Source: Alphaproteobacteria bacterium UBA7691 (GTDB lineage Bacteria; Pseudomonadota; Alphaproteobacteria; Ferrovibrionales; Ferrovibrionaceae). From it: 25,485 bases of DNA. The DNA is taken from assembly GCA_002482765.1 (NCBI GenBank), contig DLGP01000067.1, forward strand, positions 1-25,485, given 5' to 3'. The notes under the pieces were generated by a model. The model saw only the letters and a program-made list of their open reading frames with translations, made no database searches and had not been told where the DNA came from. Shown in pieces: positions 1 through 8,748 of the stretch. Every line of letters starts with the position of its first letter. The stretch's first letter is position 1. The position numbers and the translations under genes are program-made.

Positions 1-1027
1 TGAAGGGCAGCGTCATGCCCTTGGTGGGCAGCAGATGCAGGTTGACGCCGATATTGATCACCGCCTGCAAGCCGAATTGGGTGGTGAGGCCGGCCGCCGC
101 CAGCAGCACGAACAGGTTATTCTCGGTCATCAGCCGGCCGAAGCAGCGCAGCACGATGAAAGCGAAAACCGCCAGGATGAACAGGCAGGCAAACAGGCCA
201 AATTCCTCGCCGGCTACGGCGAAAATAAAATCGGTATGGGCATCGGGCAGCACATTCTTCACACTGCCCTCGCCCGGGCCGCGACCCAACAGGCCGCCAG
301 CCGAGAATGCCTCCATGGCGCGCTCGATCTGGTAATTTTCCTTGCCCGAAGGATCAAGGAATTTGTCGAAACGCGCCGCCACATGAGGCAGCAGCGAATA
401 GGCGCCGAAGATGCCGGCTGCACCCAGCGCCGCCAGCACGATCACCAGCAGCATCGGCAAGCCGGCGATGAAGAATTGCGCCGCCCAGACCGCCGCCACC
501 ACCACCGCCATGCCAAGATCGGGTTGCAGCAGCAGCGTGCCGAGCACCAGGGCGCATAGCCCGCCGCTGATTGCCCAGCCCGGGAAGCCGTTGCCTCGGC
601 GCCATTCGGCAAACAGCCAGGCCGAGACCACCGCAAAGGTGGGTTTGACAAATTCGGATGGCTGCAACGACACGCCGGCAAAGTAAATCCAGCGATGCGC
701 GCCCTTCACTTCCACGCCGATCACAAAGGTGAGGAACATGCCAAACAGCGCACCAAGAAAAACGATGCTGGCAAGCCGGCGCACACCCAGCGGCGACAGC
801 AGCGACGTGCCAAGCATGATCAGCACCGCCGGCACCAGGAACAGCAGCTGGCGTTGCACAAAATGGAAACTGCCCAGGCCGATGCGATTGGCCACAGCCG
901 GGCTGGCAGCCAGGGTGAGCACGCAGCCAACAATCACCAGCACGCCCACCGCCATCAGCAGCCAGCGATCCACGGTCCACCACCAGCGGCCAACAATCGA
1001 AGTATCGGTGCGCGAGAGCGTGATCAT
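1..1027 (-). CDS. ftsW: FtsW, septal peptidoglycan glycosyltransferase (SEDS family), 3' end cut by window
   Basis: FtsW polymerises lipid II into glycan strands at the septum together with FtsI. I translated the minus strand from the ATG at 1027 and the frame stays open to base 1, giving 342 residues. The protein begins MITLSRTDTS and is rich in membrane helices. It carries the SEDS signatures KGAHRWI (about residues 108-114) and LQPSEF (121-126), and the loop GVNLHLLPTKGMTLPF at the window edge. The family is usually near 380 residues, so roughly 40 C-terminal residues lie outside. The start overlaps the murD stop in an ATGA junction (1024-1027), so translation is coupled. Its position after murD is the normal dcw order, with murG expected next. 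RodA is the main alternative, but the dcw context favours FtsW. Confidence 0.95.
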   Translation of the reverse strand, partial: MITLSRTDTSIVGRWWWTVDRWLLMAVGVLVIVGCVLTLAASPAVANRIGLGSFHFVQRQLLFLVPAVLIMLGTSLLSPLGVRRLASIVFLGALFGMFLTFVIGVEVKGAHRWIYFAGVSLQPSEFVKPTFAVVSAWLFAEWRRGNGFPGWAISGGLCALVLGTLLLQPDLGMAVVVAAVWAAQFFIAGLPMLLVIVLAALGAAGIFGAYSLLPHVAARFDKFLDPSGKENYQIERAMEAFSAGGLLGRGPGEGSVKNVLPDAHTDFIFAVAGEEFGLFACLFILAVFAFIVLRCFGRLMTENNLFVLLAAAGLTTQFGLQAVINIGVNLHLLPTKGMTLPF

Positions 1028-2433
1028 GCCGCCTCTCCCCGCGCCTGGCGTTGCTGGATCAGACGGATGAATTCCTCGCCGCGATGCTCAAAGCTTTTGA
1101 ACTGGTCGTAGGATGCGCAGGCCGGCGATAGCAGCAACACGGCATCGCCGGCGGTGCCGGCTGCATGATCGCGCCGCGCCAGATCGAGGCCCTGGGCCAC
1201 CGCCTGCGCCAGATTGCCGCTGATCGTATGCGGCACGGCTTCGCCCAGCGTGGCGGCAAAATCCGCCGCCGCTGCGCCGATCAGGAAAGCATGCCGGATG
1301 CGCGGGAAAAGCGGCTTGAGCGGCGCGATGCCGCCTTCCTTGGCCTTGCCGCCGGCAATCCAGTAGATGCCGTCATAACAGGCCAGCGCCTTCTCGGCGG
1401 CTTCGGCATTGGTGGCCTTGCTGTCATTGACACAGGCGATGCCGTCCACTTTGCCAAGCTGTTGCAAACGGTGCTTGAGGCCGGGGAAAGTCTCAACCGC
1501 CTTGAGGATGGCGGCGGCATCCAGGCCGGCGGCGCGGGCAGCGGCATAGACGGCGGCGATATTCTGGCCGTTATGCTTGCCGGGCAAGGCCGGGAAACGC
1601 GCCAGATCGGCAATCTCGGTGCCATTTTCGTAGAGCTTGCCAGCCACCGCCGAAATGCCTTCGGCCAGCACCCGCTCGGCCGAGATGGCAATAATCTGCC
1701 GGCCGCTGGCTTCGGCCTGCAACGCCGCATGGATGGCGCGGCAATATTCATCATCCAGGCCAATAATGGCAGTATCGCCCGCGCCCTGGCCGGCGAAGAT
1801 ACGCGCCTTGATCGCCGCATAGCGCGCCATGTCGCCATGGCGATCCAGATGATCCGGCGTGATATTGAGCAGCACGGCAATACGCGCCTGCCAGCCTGGG
1901 GTCAGGTCAAGCTGGAAGGACGACATTTCCAGCAGATAGGCGCCGCCTTGGGCTGCCAGCCTGGGCAGTTCCAGCACCGGCACGCCGATATTGCCGCCCA
2001 TGGCAATCTCGCGGCCGGCAGCGTTCAGCACATGCGCCAGCAAAGCCGTGGTGGTGGATTTGCCATTGGTGCCGGTAACGCCGTAGACACCAAGACCCTT
2101 GGCTGCCGGCTGCATTTCACGCAGCAGCAATTCGATATCGCCGATCACCGGCACACCAACACGTGCCGCAGCGGCAACACAATCATGTGGCGCTGGATGG
2201 GTCAGCGGCACACCGGGCGCCAGCACCAGCGCCGCGCAGCCGCTCAGCGTGGCATCATTCAGCGGCAGCGGCTTGAAGCCGGCCTGTTCGGCAGCCAGGC
2301 GGGAGGCCGCGTTATCATCCCACAGCCGCACTTCGGCGCCGCCCCGCACCAGCGCACGCGCCGCCGCCAGCCCGCTGCGCGCGAGGCCGAAAACGGCGTA
2401 GATGCTGCCTTTGCTATGATGGAGCGGGATCAT
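1024..2433 (-). CDS. murD: MurD, UDP-N-acetylmuramoyl-L-alanine--D-glutamate ligase
   Basis: This cytoplasmic ATP-dependent ligase adds D-glutamate to UDP-MurNAc-L-Ala. The product is 469 residues, normal for the family. The N-terminal Rossmann-like domain starts IYAVFGLARSGLAAARAL (from about residue 11). The Mur-ligase ATP-binding loop GTNGKSTT is at 121-128, and the central domain carries NITPDHLDRHG. The C-terminal domain includes CVNDSKATNAEAAEKAL, typical of MurD. The ATG at 2433 lies 9 bases after the mraY stop, with AAGG about 8 bases before it. The stop overlaps the ftsW start by 4 bases. Large open frames on the opposite strand here are codon-bias shadows. Confidence 0.97.
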   Translation of the reverse strand: MIPLHHSKGSIYAVFGLARSGLAAARALVRGGAEVRLWDDNAASRLAAEQAGFKPLPLNDATLSGCAALVLAPGVPLTHPAPHDCVAAAARVGVPVIGDIELLLREMQPAAKGLGVYGVTGTNGKSTTTALLAHVLNAAGREIAMGGNIGVPVLELPRLAAQGGAYLLEMSSFQLDLTPGWQARIAVLLNITPDHLDRHGDMARYAAIKARIFAGQGAGDTAIIGLDDEYCRAIHAALQAEASGRQIIAISAERVLAEGISAVAGKLYENGTEIADLARFPALPGKHNGQNIAAVYAAARAAGLDAAAILKAVETFPGLKHRLQQLGKVDGIACVNDSKATNAEAAEKALACYDGIYWIAGGKAKEGGIAPLKPLFPRIRHAFLIGAAAADFAATLGEAVPHTISGNLAQAVAQGLDLARRDHAAGTAGDAVLLLSPACASYDQFKSFEHRGEEFIRLIQQRQARGEAA

Positions 2434-2442
2434 CTGGGCGCC

Positions 2443-3531
2443 TTACCGCAGCTTCAGGGTGGAAAGACCGGCCAGGGCCAGGATCACGGCGATGATCCAG
2501 AAGCGGATCACCACAGTGGGTTCCTTCCAGCCTTTTTTCTCAAAATGATGATGCAGCGGCGCCATGCGGAAAACCCGCTTGCCGGTGAGCTTGAAGGATG
2601 CCACCTGCACCATCACCGAAACGGTTTCGAGCACAAACAGGCCGCCGATGATCGCCAGCACCAGTTCATGCTTGGTGATGACGCTGATGGTGCCGAGCGC
2701 GCCGCCCAAGCTGAGCGAACCGGTATCGCCCATGAACACCATGGCCGGCGGCGCGTTGAACCACAGGAAGCCGATACCGGCGCCCACCAGCGCACCGCAG
2801 ATCACCGCCAGTTCGCCGGCACCGGCGACATAGTGAATCTGCAAATAATTGGCGAACACGGTGTTGCCGACCAGATAGGCGATCAGGCCGAAGCTGCCGG
2901 CAGCGATCATCACCGGCACAATCGCCAGGCCATCCAGGCCATCGGTGAGATTGACCGCATTGGAAGCGCCAACAATGACAAACACCGCAAACGGCACCAT
3001 GAACCAGCCGAGATTAAGCAGCACATCCTTGAAGAACGGCACAGCCAGGCTGCTGCTGAGCGGCGGCGTCATGATCGAACTGATCCAGTAGGCCACCGCG
3101 CCACTGATCACGATGGTGGCCAGCAGCTTGATCTTGCCCGGCACGCCCTTGGGATTCTGCTTCGTCACCTTGAGGTAATCGTCTGCAAAGCCGATCAGGC
3201 CGAAGCCGAAGGTGACGATCAGCACCGCCCAGACATAACGATTGGTCAGATCAGCCCACAGCAGCGTGCCAATACCCATGCCGATCAGGATCAGGAAACC
3301 GCCCATGGTGGGCGTGCCGCGCTTGGTCAGCAGGTGGCTTTCCGGGCCGTCATCGCGGATCGGCTGGCCCTTGCCCTGCTTGGCGCGCAGCCAGTTGATC
3401 AGCGGCTCGCCGATCACAAAGCTCAGCACCATGGCGGTCATGATCGCGCCGCCGGTGCGAAAGGTGATGTAGCGAAACAGGTTGAACAGGCTGATTTCGT
3501 CGGCCAGCGGGAAAAGCAGGTGGTAGAGCAT
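2443..3531 (-). CDS. mraY: MraY, phospho-N-acetylmuramoyl-pentapeptide transferase
   Basis: MraY is an integral inner-membrane enzyme that moves phospho-MurNAc-pentapeptide from UDP to undecaprenyl phosphate, making lipid I. The 362-residue product has about ten hydrophobic helices and all the family motifs: DDY at 117-119, NLTDGLDG at 194-201, GDTGS at 268-272 and the HHHFE box at 327-331. RGTPTMGG (71-78) is another conserved MraY segment. The ATG at 3531 follows the murF stop by 19 bases. An AAGGAAAGGA stretch in that gap can serve as the ribosome site, although its spacing of about 11 bases is a little long. Inhibitor-binding and catalytic motifs look intact, and nothing is unusual. Confidence 0.98.
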   Translation of the reverse strand: MLYHLLFPLADEISLFNLFRYITFRTGGAIMTAMVLSFVIGEPLINWLRAKQGKGQPIRDDGPESHLLTKRGTPTMGGFLILIGMGIGTLLWADLTNRYVWAVLIVTFGFGLIGFADDYLKVTKQNPKGVPGKIKLLATIVISGAVAYWISSIMTPPLSSSLAVPFFKDVLLNLGWFMVPFAVFVIVGASNAVNLTDGLDGLAIVPVMIAAGSFGLIAYLVGNTVFANYLQIHYVAGAGELAVICGALVGAGIGFLWFNAPPAMVFMGDTGSLSLGGALGTISVITKHELVLAIIGGLFVLETVSVMVQVASFKLTGKRVFRMAPLHHHFEKKGWKEPTVVIRFWIIAVILALAGLSTLKLR

Positions 3532-3550
3532 CCGAAATACAATCCTTTCC

Positions 3551-4969
3551 TTACCAGCCGCTGGCGGCGCGCGGCGCCGGCATCAGCAGATTATCAACCA
3601 CCCGGCCCATGCGGCTGCCGAGCGAGCCCTTCACCAGCAGCACATCGCCCGGCCTCAACACAGCGCGCAGCACATCGATCAAGGCGGCGGAATCGGCGGC
3701 ATGGGCGCCGCGCCGCTCGGGCGGCAAGGCATCATGCAGCCCCTGCATCAGCGGTCCGGCGGTAAAAACCAGATCAATGCCATGTTCCAGCACGGCCGGC
3801 GCCAGTTCGGCATGGGCTTCGGCAGCCGTAGCGCCAAGTTCCAGCATGTCGCCCAGTGCCGCGATGCGGCGGCCACGCGGCGCCGAGGGCTTGGCCATCG
3901 CCAACACGGCAAAGGCGGCGCGCATGCTGGCCGGGCTGGCATTGTAGCTGTCGTCAATGATCTCGATTTCGCCGTCGCGCCAGGGGCGAAGATGCCGCTC
4001 GCCACGGCCTTTCGGCGCGGCGATGCTGGCCAATGCCAGGCCGGCTTGGGCCAGATCGGCGCCCAGCGCCTGCGCCGCCGCCAGCGCGGCCAGCGAATTC
4101 AGCACCCAATGGCGCCCCGGCACACCAATCTTGTAAGTCAGCGCCTGGCCCATGAATTCGGCAGCAACGCAGGAGCAATTCGGGTGCGCGACATATTTGA
4201 TCAGGCGCGCCTGGGCTTCGACATGCTCGCCGAAGCCGATCACCTCAACGCCCTGGGCGCGCGCCTTGGCAGCCATGCGGTCATAATGCGGATTATCGCG
4301 GTTCAGCACCGCCACGCCGCCCGACTCCAGGCCGGCAAAGATTTCCGCCTTGGCATCGGCGATGCCGGCAACCGAATCAAAGAATTCCAGATGCACCGCT
4401 TCCACCGTGGTGATCACCGCCACATGCGGCCGCGCCAGGCGCGATAGCGGCTCGATTTCGCCGGCATGATTCATGCCCATCTCGATCACGGCAAAATGGC
4501 TGTCCATCGGCATACGCGCCAAGGTGAGCGGCACGCCCCAATGGTTGTTCAGATTGCCAAGCGAAGCATGGGTGGGCGCCTGTTCCGACAGGATCAGGCG
4601 CAGCATTTCCTTGGTGCTGGTCTTGCCGACACTGCCGGTGACGCCAACCACCCTGGCACCCGAACGCTGGCGTGCGGCAGCACCCAATTGGTTCAAGGCC
4701 TGGAAGGTATCGCGCACCAGCAGCAGATTGGCGCCTGGCGGCAAGCCTTCCGGGATACGATCCACAATCGCCGCCGCCGCGCCCTTGCCCAGCGCATCGG
4801 CAACAAATTGGTGGCCGTCGAAATTCGGCCCATGCAGGGCGATGAACAGATCGCCAAACGCAACCGCGCGGCTATCAATGGCCACACCGGCTGCGGCCCA
4901 GCCGGTTTCGCTGCGGCCCTGCACGGCGCGGGCAGCTTCATCAGAAGTCCAGAGAGCGAAGGGTTCCAT
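3551..4969 (-). CDS. murF: MurF, UDP-MurNAc-tripeptide--D-alanyl-D-alanine ligase
   Basis: MurF adds the D-Ala-D-Ala dipeptide to UDP-MurNAc-tripeptide in the cytoplasm, completing the soluble precursor. The product is 472 residues, normal for MurF. The N-terminal substrate domain contains IDSRAVAFGDLFIAL (about 31-45). The ATP loop GSVGKTS is at 112-118, followed by the MurF-type sequence LGNLNNHWGVPLTLA. The C-terminal domain has IIDDSYNASPASMRAA. The ATG at 4969 shares one base with the murE TAA stop (TAATG), so the two genes are translationally coupled. Cyanophycin-synthetase-like Mur ligases are excluded by the operon and by the NNHWG and DDSYNA motifs. Confidence 0.97.
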   Translation of the reverse strand: MEPFALWTSDEAARAVQGRSETGWAAAGVAIDSRAVAFGDLFIALHGPNFDGHQFVADALGKGAAAAIVDRIPEGLPPGANLLLVRDTFQALNQLGAAARQRSGARVVGVTGSVGKTSTKEMLRLILSEQAPTHASLGNLNNHWGVPLTLARMPMDSHFAVIEMGMNHAGEIEPLSRLARPHVAVITTVEAVHLEFFDSVAGIADAKAEIFAGLESGGVAVLNRDNPHYDRMAAKARAQGVEVIGFGEHVEAQARLIKYVAHPNCSCVAAEFMGQALTYKIGVPGRHWVLNSLAALAAAQALGADLAQAGLALASIAAPKGRGERHLRPWRDGEIEIIDDSYNASPASMRAAFAVLAMAKPSAPRGRRIAALGDMLELGATAAEAHAELAPAVLEHGIDLVFTAGPLMQGLHDALPPERRGAHAADSAALIDVLRAVLRPGDVLLVKGSLGSRMGRVVDNLLMPAPRAASGW

Positions 4970-6459
4970 TAACCTTTACTCCCGTATGTTTCGCTGCCCA
5001 GATTTGACCCTGCATCCGCCGCAGACACGGCAAGACGGGCTTCGGCAGCATCGTCGAAGGGGCGGGTTTCAGCGCCGACGATCTGGCCCTGCTCATGGCC
5101 CTTGCCGGCCAGCAGCAGCAGGTCGCCCGGCGCCAGTTCAGCCACGGCGGCACGGATCGCGCTGCGGCGATCACCAATCTCGATGGCGCCCGGGCATGCG
5201 GCCATGATGGCGGCGCGAATTGCCTCGGGCTGCTCGCTGCGCGGATTGTCGTCGGTGACATAAACCCGATCAGCCAGCCGGGCGGCGATGCCGCCCATCA
5301 ATGGCCGCTTGCCACGATCACGATCGCCGCCACAGCCAAACACCACCACCAGCCGGCCACTGGCATGCGGCCGCGCGGCCAACAAAGCGGTTTGCAGCGC
5401 ATCCGGCTTATGGGCGTAATCCACAAAGACGGCCGCGCCATTGCGGCGGCTGGCGACCAGTTGCATACGCCCCGGCACGCCAATCACATGGCGCAAGGCG
5501 GCGATGGCGGCAGCAGGTTCGGCGCCGGCACCAATCACCAGGCCCAGCGCGGCCAGCAGATTGCCGGCCTGGAAACCGCCGATCAGCGGGCAATCAATCT
5601 CATGCTCGGCACCATAAGCCGCAAAGCGGAAACGCAAACCACCGGCATGCGGCACCAAATCCAGCAAGCGTAATTCGGCGCCATGGCGGCCATAGCGGAT
5701 CAGGCGTTGGCCGCGCTGGATCGCGCAGGCAGCCACGCGCGGGCCATATTCGCCATCCATATCAATCACCGCCGCCCCATCGGGCGGCAGCAGGGCATCA
5801 AACAGGCGCAGCTTGGCGCTGAAATATTCCTCTGCCGTGGCATGGTAATCCATGTGGTCGCGGCTGAGATTGGTGAAGGCGGCAGCGCGCAGTTTCACGC
5901 CATCGAGGCGAAACTGGTCCAGGCCATGGCTGGAGGCTTCCAGGGCGAGATGCTGGCAGCCGGCCGCCACGGCCGTATGCAGCAAGCGGTGCAGCTCCAC
6001 CGGATCGGGCGTGGTATGCGCCCCCTTTTCATGCAGGCCCGGCCCCAGCAGGCCCAGCGTGCCCAGGCTGGCCGCCTTGTGACCCAGCAGCGCCCAAAGT
6101 TGCATGGCAAAATTCGCCACCGAGGTTTTACCGCTGGTGCCAGTGACGGCAACGATGGTTTCCGGCTGCGCACCGAAGAAGGCTGCGGCCATCAGCGCCA
6201 GACGGCGGCGCGGATTGGCATCGGCGATGAAAGCCAGCTTTTCCGCATAGGCCGGATCAACCGCATCGCTGAGTACCGCCACCGCGCCCTTGGCAGCGGC
6301 ATCGGGGATGAAGCGACGGCCATCCATGGCGCTGCCTTGCAAGGCGGCGAACAGATAGCCCGGGCGCACGGCGCGGCTATCGGCGGTGAGGCCAAGGATA
6401 TCCAGCCCGGCGACGCGCGGATCGAGGCTCAGATCGGTGCAGAGGTCATTGAGCCGCAA
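4969..6459 (-). CDS. murE: MurE, UDP-MurNAc-L-Ala-D-Glu--meso-diaminopimelate ligase, TTG start
   Basis: MurE adds the third stem residue. Its DNPR motif (residues 404-407, in context TDDNPRSEQ) is the family marker for meso-diaminopimelate specificity, so this wall is the meso-DAP type. The ATP loop GTSGKTS is at 107-113 and the lysine-carbamylation region is near NLSRDHMDYH (198-207). The frame is open well upstream, but that extension is the ftsI coding region read in another frame. A TTG at 6459 gives MRLNDLCTDLS, a normal MurE N-terminus, and is preceded by AGGAG with a 7-base spacer. I therefore place the start there, giving 496 residues. The gene starts 14 bases inside the end of ftsI. 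The TAA stop overlaps the murF ATG by one base. Confidence 0.95.
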   Translation of the reverse strand: MRLNDLCTDLSLDPRVAGLDILGLTADSRAVRPGYLFAALQGSAMDGRRFIPDAAAKGAVAVLSDAVDPAYAEKLAFIADANPRRRLALMAAAFFGAQPETIVAVTGTSGKTSVANFAMQLWALLGHKAASLGTLGLLGPGLHEKGAHTTPDPVELHRLLHTAVAAGCQHLALEASSHGLDQFRLDGVKLRAAAFTNLSRDHMDYHATAEEYFSAKLRLFDALLPPDGAAVIDMDGEYGPRVAACAIQRGQRLIRYGRHGAELRLLDLVPHAGGLRFRFAAYGAEHEIDCPLIGGFQAGNLLAALGLVIGAGAEPAAAIAALRHVIGVPGRMQLVASRRNGAAVFVDYAHKPDALQTALLAARPHASGRLVVVFGCGGDRDRGKRPLMGGIAARLADRVYVTDDNPRSEQPEAIRAAIMAACPGAIEIGDRRSAIRAAVAELAPGDLLLLAGKGHEQGQIVGAETRPFDDAAEARLAVSAADAGSNLGSETYGSKG

Positions 6460-8230
6460 GTTTTTTCTCCTGCGGCTTGGCACCCGGCACCGGCACATAC
6501 ATGGCCTGTTTGATCTCGGGGGCATTTTCATCCACTGGCGGCACGCCGAGCAGCGGCGCGATGCGCGAAATGATGCGGCCTGCCGTGGGCGCCGAGGTCC
6601 AGCCGGCACTGGCAAAACCATAGGTGCCTTTCTGCGGCTTCGGCTCGTCCAGCATCACCTGCACCAGATAGCGCGGCTGGTGCATCGGGAAGCCGGCGAC
6701 AAAGGTGTTGAACAGCGCCTTGCGATTATAACCGCCGCGCGCGCCAACCTTTTCCGAGGTGCCGGTCTTGCCGCCAACCAAGTAACCTTCCACATCGGCC
6801 TTCTTGCCGGTGCCTTCTTCCACCACCAGCAGCATCAGTTTGCGCATCACATCGGAAACATCGCGCTTGATCACCTGGCGCCCCGGCGCCGGCAGGCCGG
6901 GCGGGCGCTTGACCAAAGTGGGCGGATGCAGCACGCCGCCATTGATCATCGCGGCGGTGGCCGAGGCCAGTTGCAGCGGCGTCACCGACAGGCCATGGCC
7001 AAAGGCGATGGTCATGGTTTCAACGGTTTTCCAGTTGCGCGGAATCAGCGGCGCGCCGATTTCAGGGAGTTCCACCGCCGGCTTGTGCAGCATGCCGAGG
7101 CGGGCCATGAATTCACGCTGCAAGCCCGGGCCAACATCCACCGCCATCTTGGCCGAGCCGATATTCGACGAATACATGTAGATTTCCGGCACGCTGAGCC
7201 AGCGCCGCTTGGGATGATCGTCGCGGATCTGGAAACGGGAAATCTGGATCGGATGCGTCGCGTCATAACCGCCGGAAAGCTTCACGGTGCCGTAATCCAG
7301 CGCCATGGCGGTGTTCAGCGTCTTCATGGTCGAACCCATTTCATAGACGCCAAGCGTGATGCGATTGAACCGCGCATCCTTCGAAGCCTCGCCCGGATTG
7401 AGCGGATCAAAATCCGGCAGGCTGACCATGGAAACCACTTCGCCGGTATGCACATCGATAACGATGGCGCCGCCGCCAATCGCTTCAAAATGCTGCACGG
7501 CGCGGAACAATTCGTCGCGCACGATATGCTGCACCCGGATATCCAGGCTCAGTTCCAGCGGGTCGCCGGTGCGGGCCGGGTCACGCAGTGACTCATCAAA
7601 ATACTGCTCGATGCCGGAAATGCCCTTGCCGTCGATATCGGTGTAGCCCAGCACATGCACCGCCAGGCTGCCTTGCGGATAGACGCGCTTCTGCTCGGTG
7701 TGGAAATACAGGCCGGGAATGCCCAGGCGATTAACTTCATATTGCTGGCGCGGCGTGAGATTGCGCTTGATCCAGACAAAGCTTTTGCCCGGTGCCAGCT
7801 TGGCCTGCAAATCTGCCACCGAGAATTCCGGCAATGTCTGCGCCAGCCGCAAAGCTGCCTGATCAGGATTGAGAATCTTGCGCGGATCGGCAAACAGCGA
7901 CGCGGTTTTAAGGTTGGTGGCCAGCATCTGGCCGTTGCGATCCACAATCGGCTGACGATCCATCAGCACGGTTTTGGCCAGCAATTCCGGATTGCTGCTG
8001 CGCGCCACCGGCGGCTCGGCGGCACCATTCACCGCCGTGAGCCAGACCAAGCGGCCGGCCAGCACAAAAAACACCATCGAGAACAGCGCAATGCCGATCA
8101 CCAGGCGCGAACGGCCCACTTCCAGCGCCTGCTTGGTTTCGCCTTCCAGCTTCACCAGGGCGGGGCGGCCGGGAATATCCGCCGGGGTGCAGGGCGGGCG
8201 TGGTTTGGGGTTGCGGCGAAACAGGGCCAT
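6446..8230 (-). CDS. ftsI: FtsI (PBP3), septal peptidoglycan transpeptidase
   Basis: FtsI is the class B penicillin-binding protein that cross-links septal peptidoglycan made by FtsW. It has a short cytoplasmic tail, one membrane anchor (about residues 42-66, rich in I/L/V/F) and a periplasmic pedestal plus transpeptidase domain. The three active-site motifs are present in order: STMK (300-303, catalytic Ser300), SSN (354-356) and KTG (488-490). The length of 594 residues is normal. The ATG at 8230 shares one base with the ftsL stop (TGATG). An in-frame GTG one codon earlier is possible but less likely. The last 14 bases overlap murE. The tail after the transpeptidase domain is about 55 residues, which is unremarkable. 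Confidence 0.97.
   Translation of the reverse strand: MALFRRNPKPRPPCTPADIPGRPALVKLEGETKQALEVGRSRLVIGIALFSMVFFVLAGRLVWLTAVNGAAEPPVARSSNPELLAKTVLMDRQPIVDRNGQMLATNLKTASLFADPRKILNPDQAALRLAQTLPEFSVADLQAKLAPGKSFVWIKRNLTPRQQYEVNRLGIPGLYFHTEQKRVYPQGSLAVHVLGYTDIDGKGISGIEQYFDESLRDPARTGDPLELSLDIRVQHIVRDELFRAVQHFEAIGGGAIVIDVHTGEVVSMVSLPDFDPLNPGEASKDARFNRITLGVYEMGSTMKTLNTAMALDYGTVKLSGGYDATHPIQISRFQIRDDHPKRRWLSVPEIYMYSSNIGSAKMAVDVGPGLQREFMARLGMLHKPAVELPEIGAPLIPRNWKTVETMTIAFGHGLSVTPLQLASATAAMINGGVLHPPTLVKRPPGLPAPGRQVIKRDVSDVMRKLMLLVVEEGTGKKADVEGYLVGGKTGTSEKVGARGGYNRKALFNTFVAGFPMHQPRYLVQVMLDEPKPQKGTYGFASAGWTSAPTAGRIISRIAPLLGVPPVDENAPEIKQAMYVPVPGAKPQEKKLAAQ
6467..6471 (-). promoter_or_regulatory. Ribosome binding site that decides the murE TTG start
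   Basis: On the minus strand the sequence AGGAG lies 7 bases before a TTG, inside the last codons of ftsI. No ATG or GTG nearby gives a MurE-like N-terminus, so this Shine-Dalgarno is the main evidence for the TTG start. Confidence 0.75.
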
Positions 8231-8748
8231 CACTGCACCTTCGCCTTGATCGGCGTCGGGCGACCGGCGGCATCGCCGCGCATGGCGCCAAGCACGGCGG
8301 CCACATCGGCATCCACATCGCTGGCATTGGCAGCCACCGCCTGTGGCGCCGGTGGAGTAGCCGGGGCAGCAGCAGATGCCGGTGCTGGCGCAGGCAGGGC
8401 TGCAACCGGCGCCGGCGCGCTATTCGCAGCCGGTGCCGGGACCGGGACCGGGACGGCCGGGGCGATACGCTCCTGGCGCCAGGGCAGATCATCAATCCGG
8501 GTGATCTGGCGCGCCGTGGCGGGTTTCATATCCAGCAGGCGCTGCGCCTTGTCTTGCAGATATTCGGGGCGCGACAGGTAGCTCCATTCGGCCTGCAACA
8601 CGCCGATGGTTTCGCGCTCCTGGCCCAGCGCACGGTTCAGTTCAACCAGTTCATCCTCCAGCCGCTGCACCTCGTAGGAGAGCTGGTAGAGGCCGAAGGC
8701 GACAATGCCGAGCAGCAGTAACGCGAGGAAGGAGAAACCGCGGCTCAT
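8230..8748 (-). CDS. ftsL: FtsL-like divisome protein with a long Ala/Pro-rich C-terminal tail
   Basis: FtsL is a small bitopic division protein that, with FtsB/FtsQ homologues, activates FtsW/FtsI. The 172-residue product starts with a membrane helix (about residues 5-22, FSFLALLLLGIVAFGLY). A predicted coiled coil follows (about 23-52, rich in E/L with heptad-like spacing), then the RPEYLQDKAQRLLDM segment typical of FtsL. The last 80 or so residues are low-complexity Ala/Pro/Val, longer than the about 120-residue enterobacterial form. Alphaproteobacterial FtsL proteins are diverged, so the call relies on topology and on the slot between rsmH and ftsI. Both junctions overlap: ATGA with rsmH and TGATG with ftsI. 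Confidence 0.88.
   Translation of the reverse strand: MSRGFSFLALLLLGIVAFGLYQLSYEVQRLEDELVELNRALGQERETIGVLQAEWSYLSRPEYLQDKAQRLLDMKPATARQITRIDDLPWRQERIAPAVPVPVPAPAANSAPAPVAALPAPAPASAAAPATPPAPQAVAANASDVDADVAAVLGAMRGDAAGRPTPIKAKVQ

Noticed and set aside
1165..3765. 866-codon open frame on the plus strand
   Set aside because: It is antisense to murD and mraY, which have full family motifs. Its His/Arg/Gln-rich composition is typical of the complement of high-GC genes.
6460..6621. N-terminal extension of murE to an upstream ATG at 6621
   Set aside because: The extra 54 residues come from another frame of ftsI and are Arg/Cys/Pro-rich. The TTG at 6459 has a well-placed AGGAG and gives the normal MurE N-terminus.
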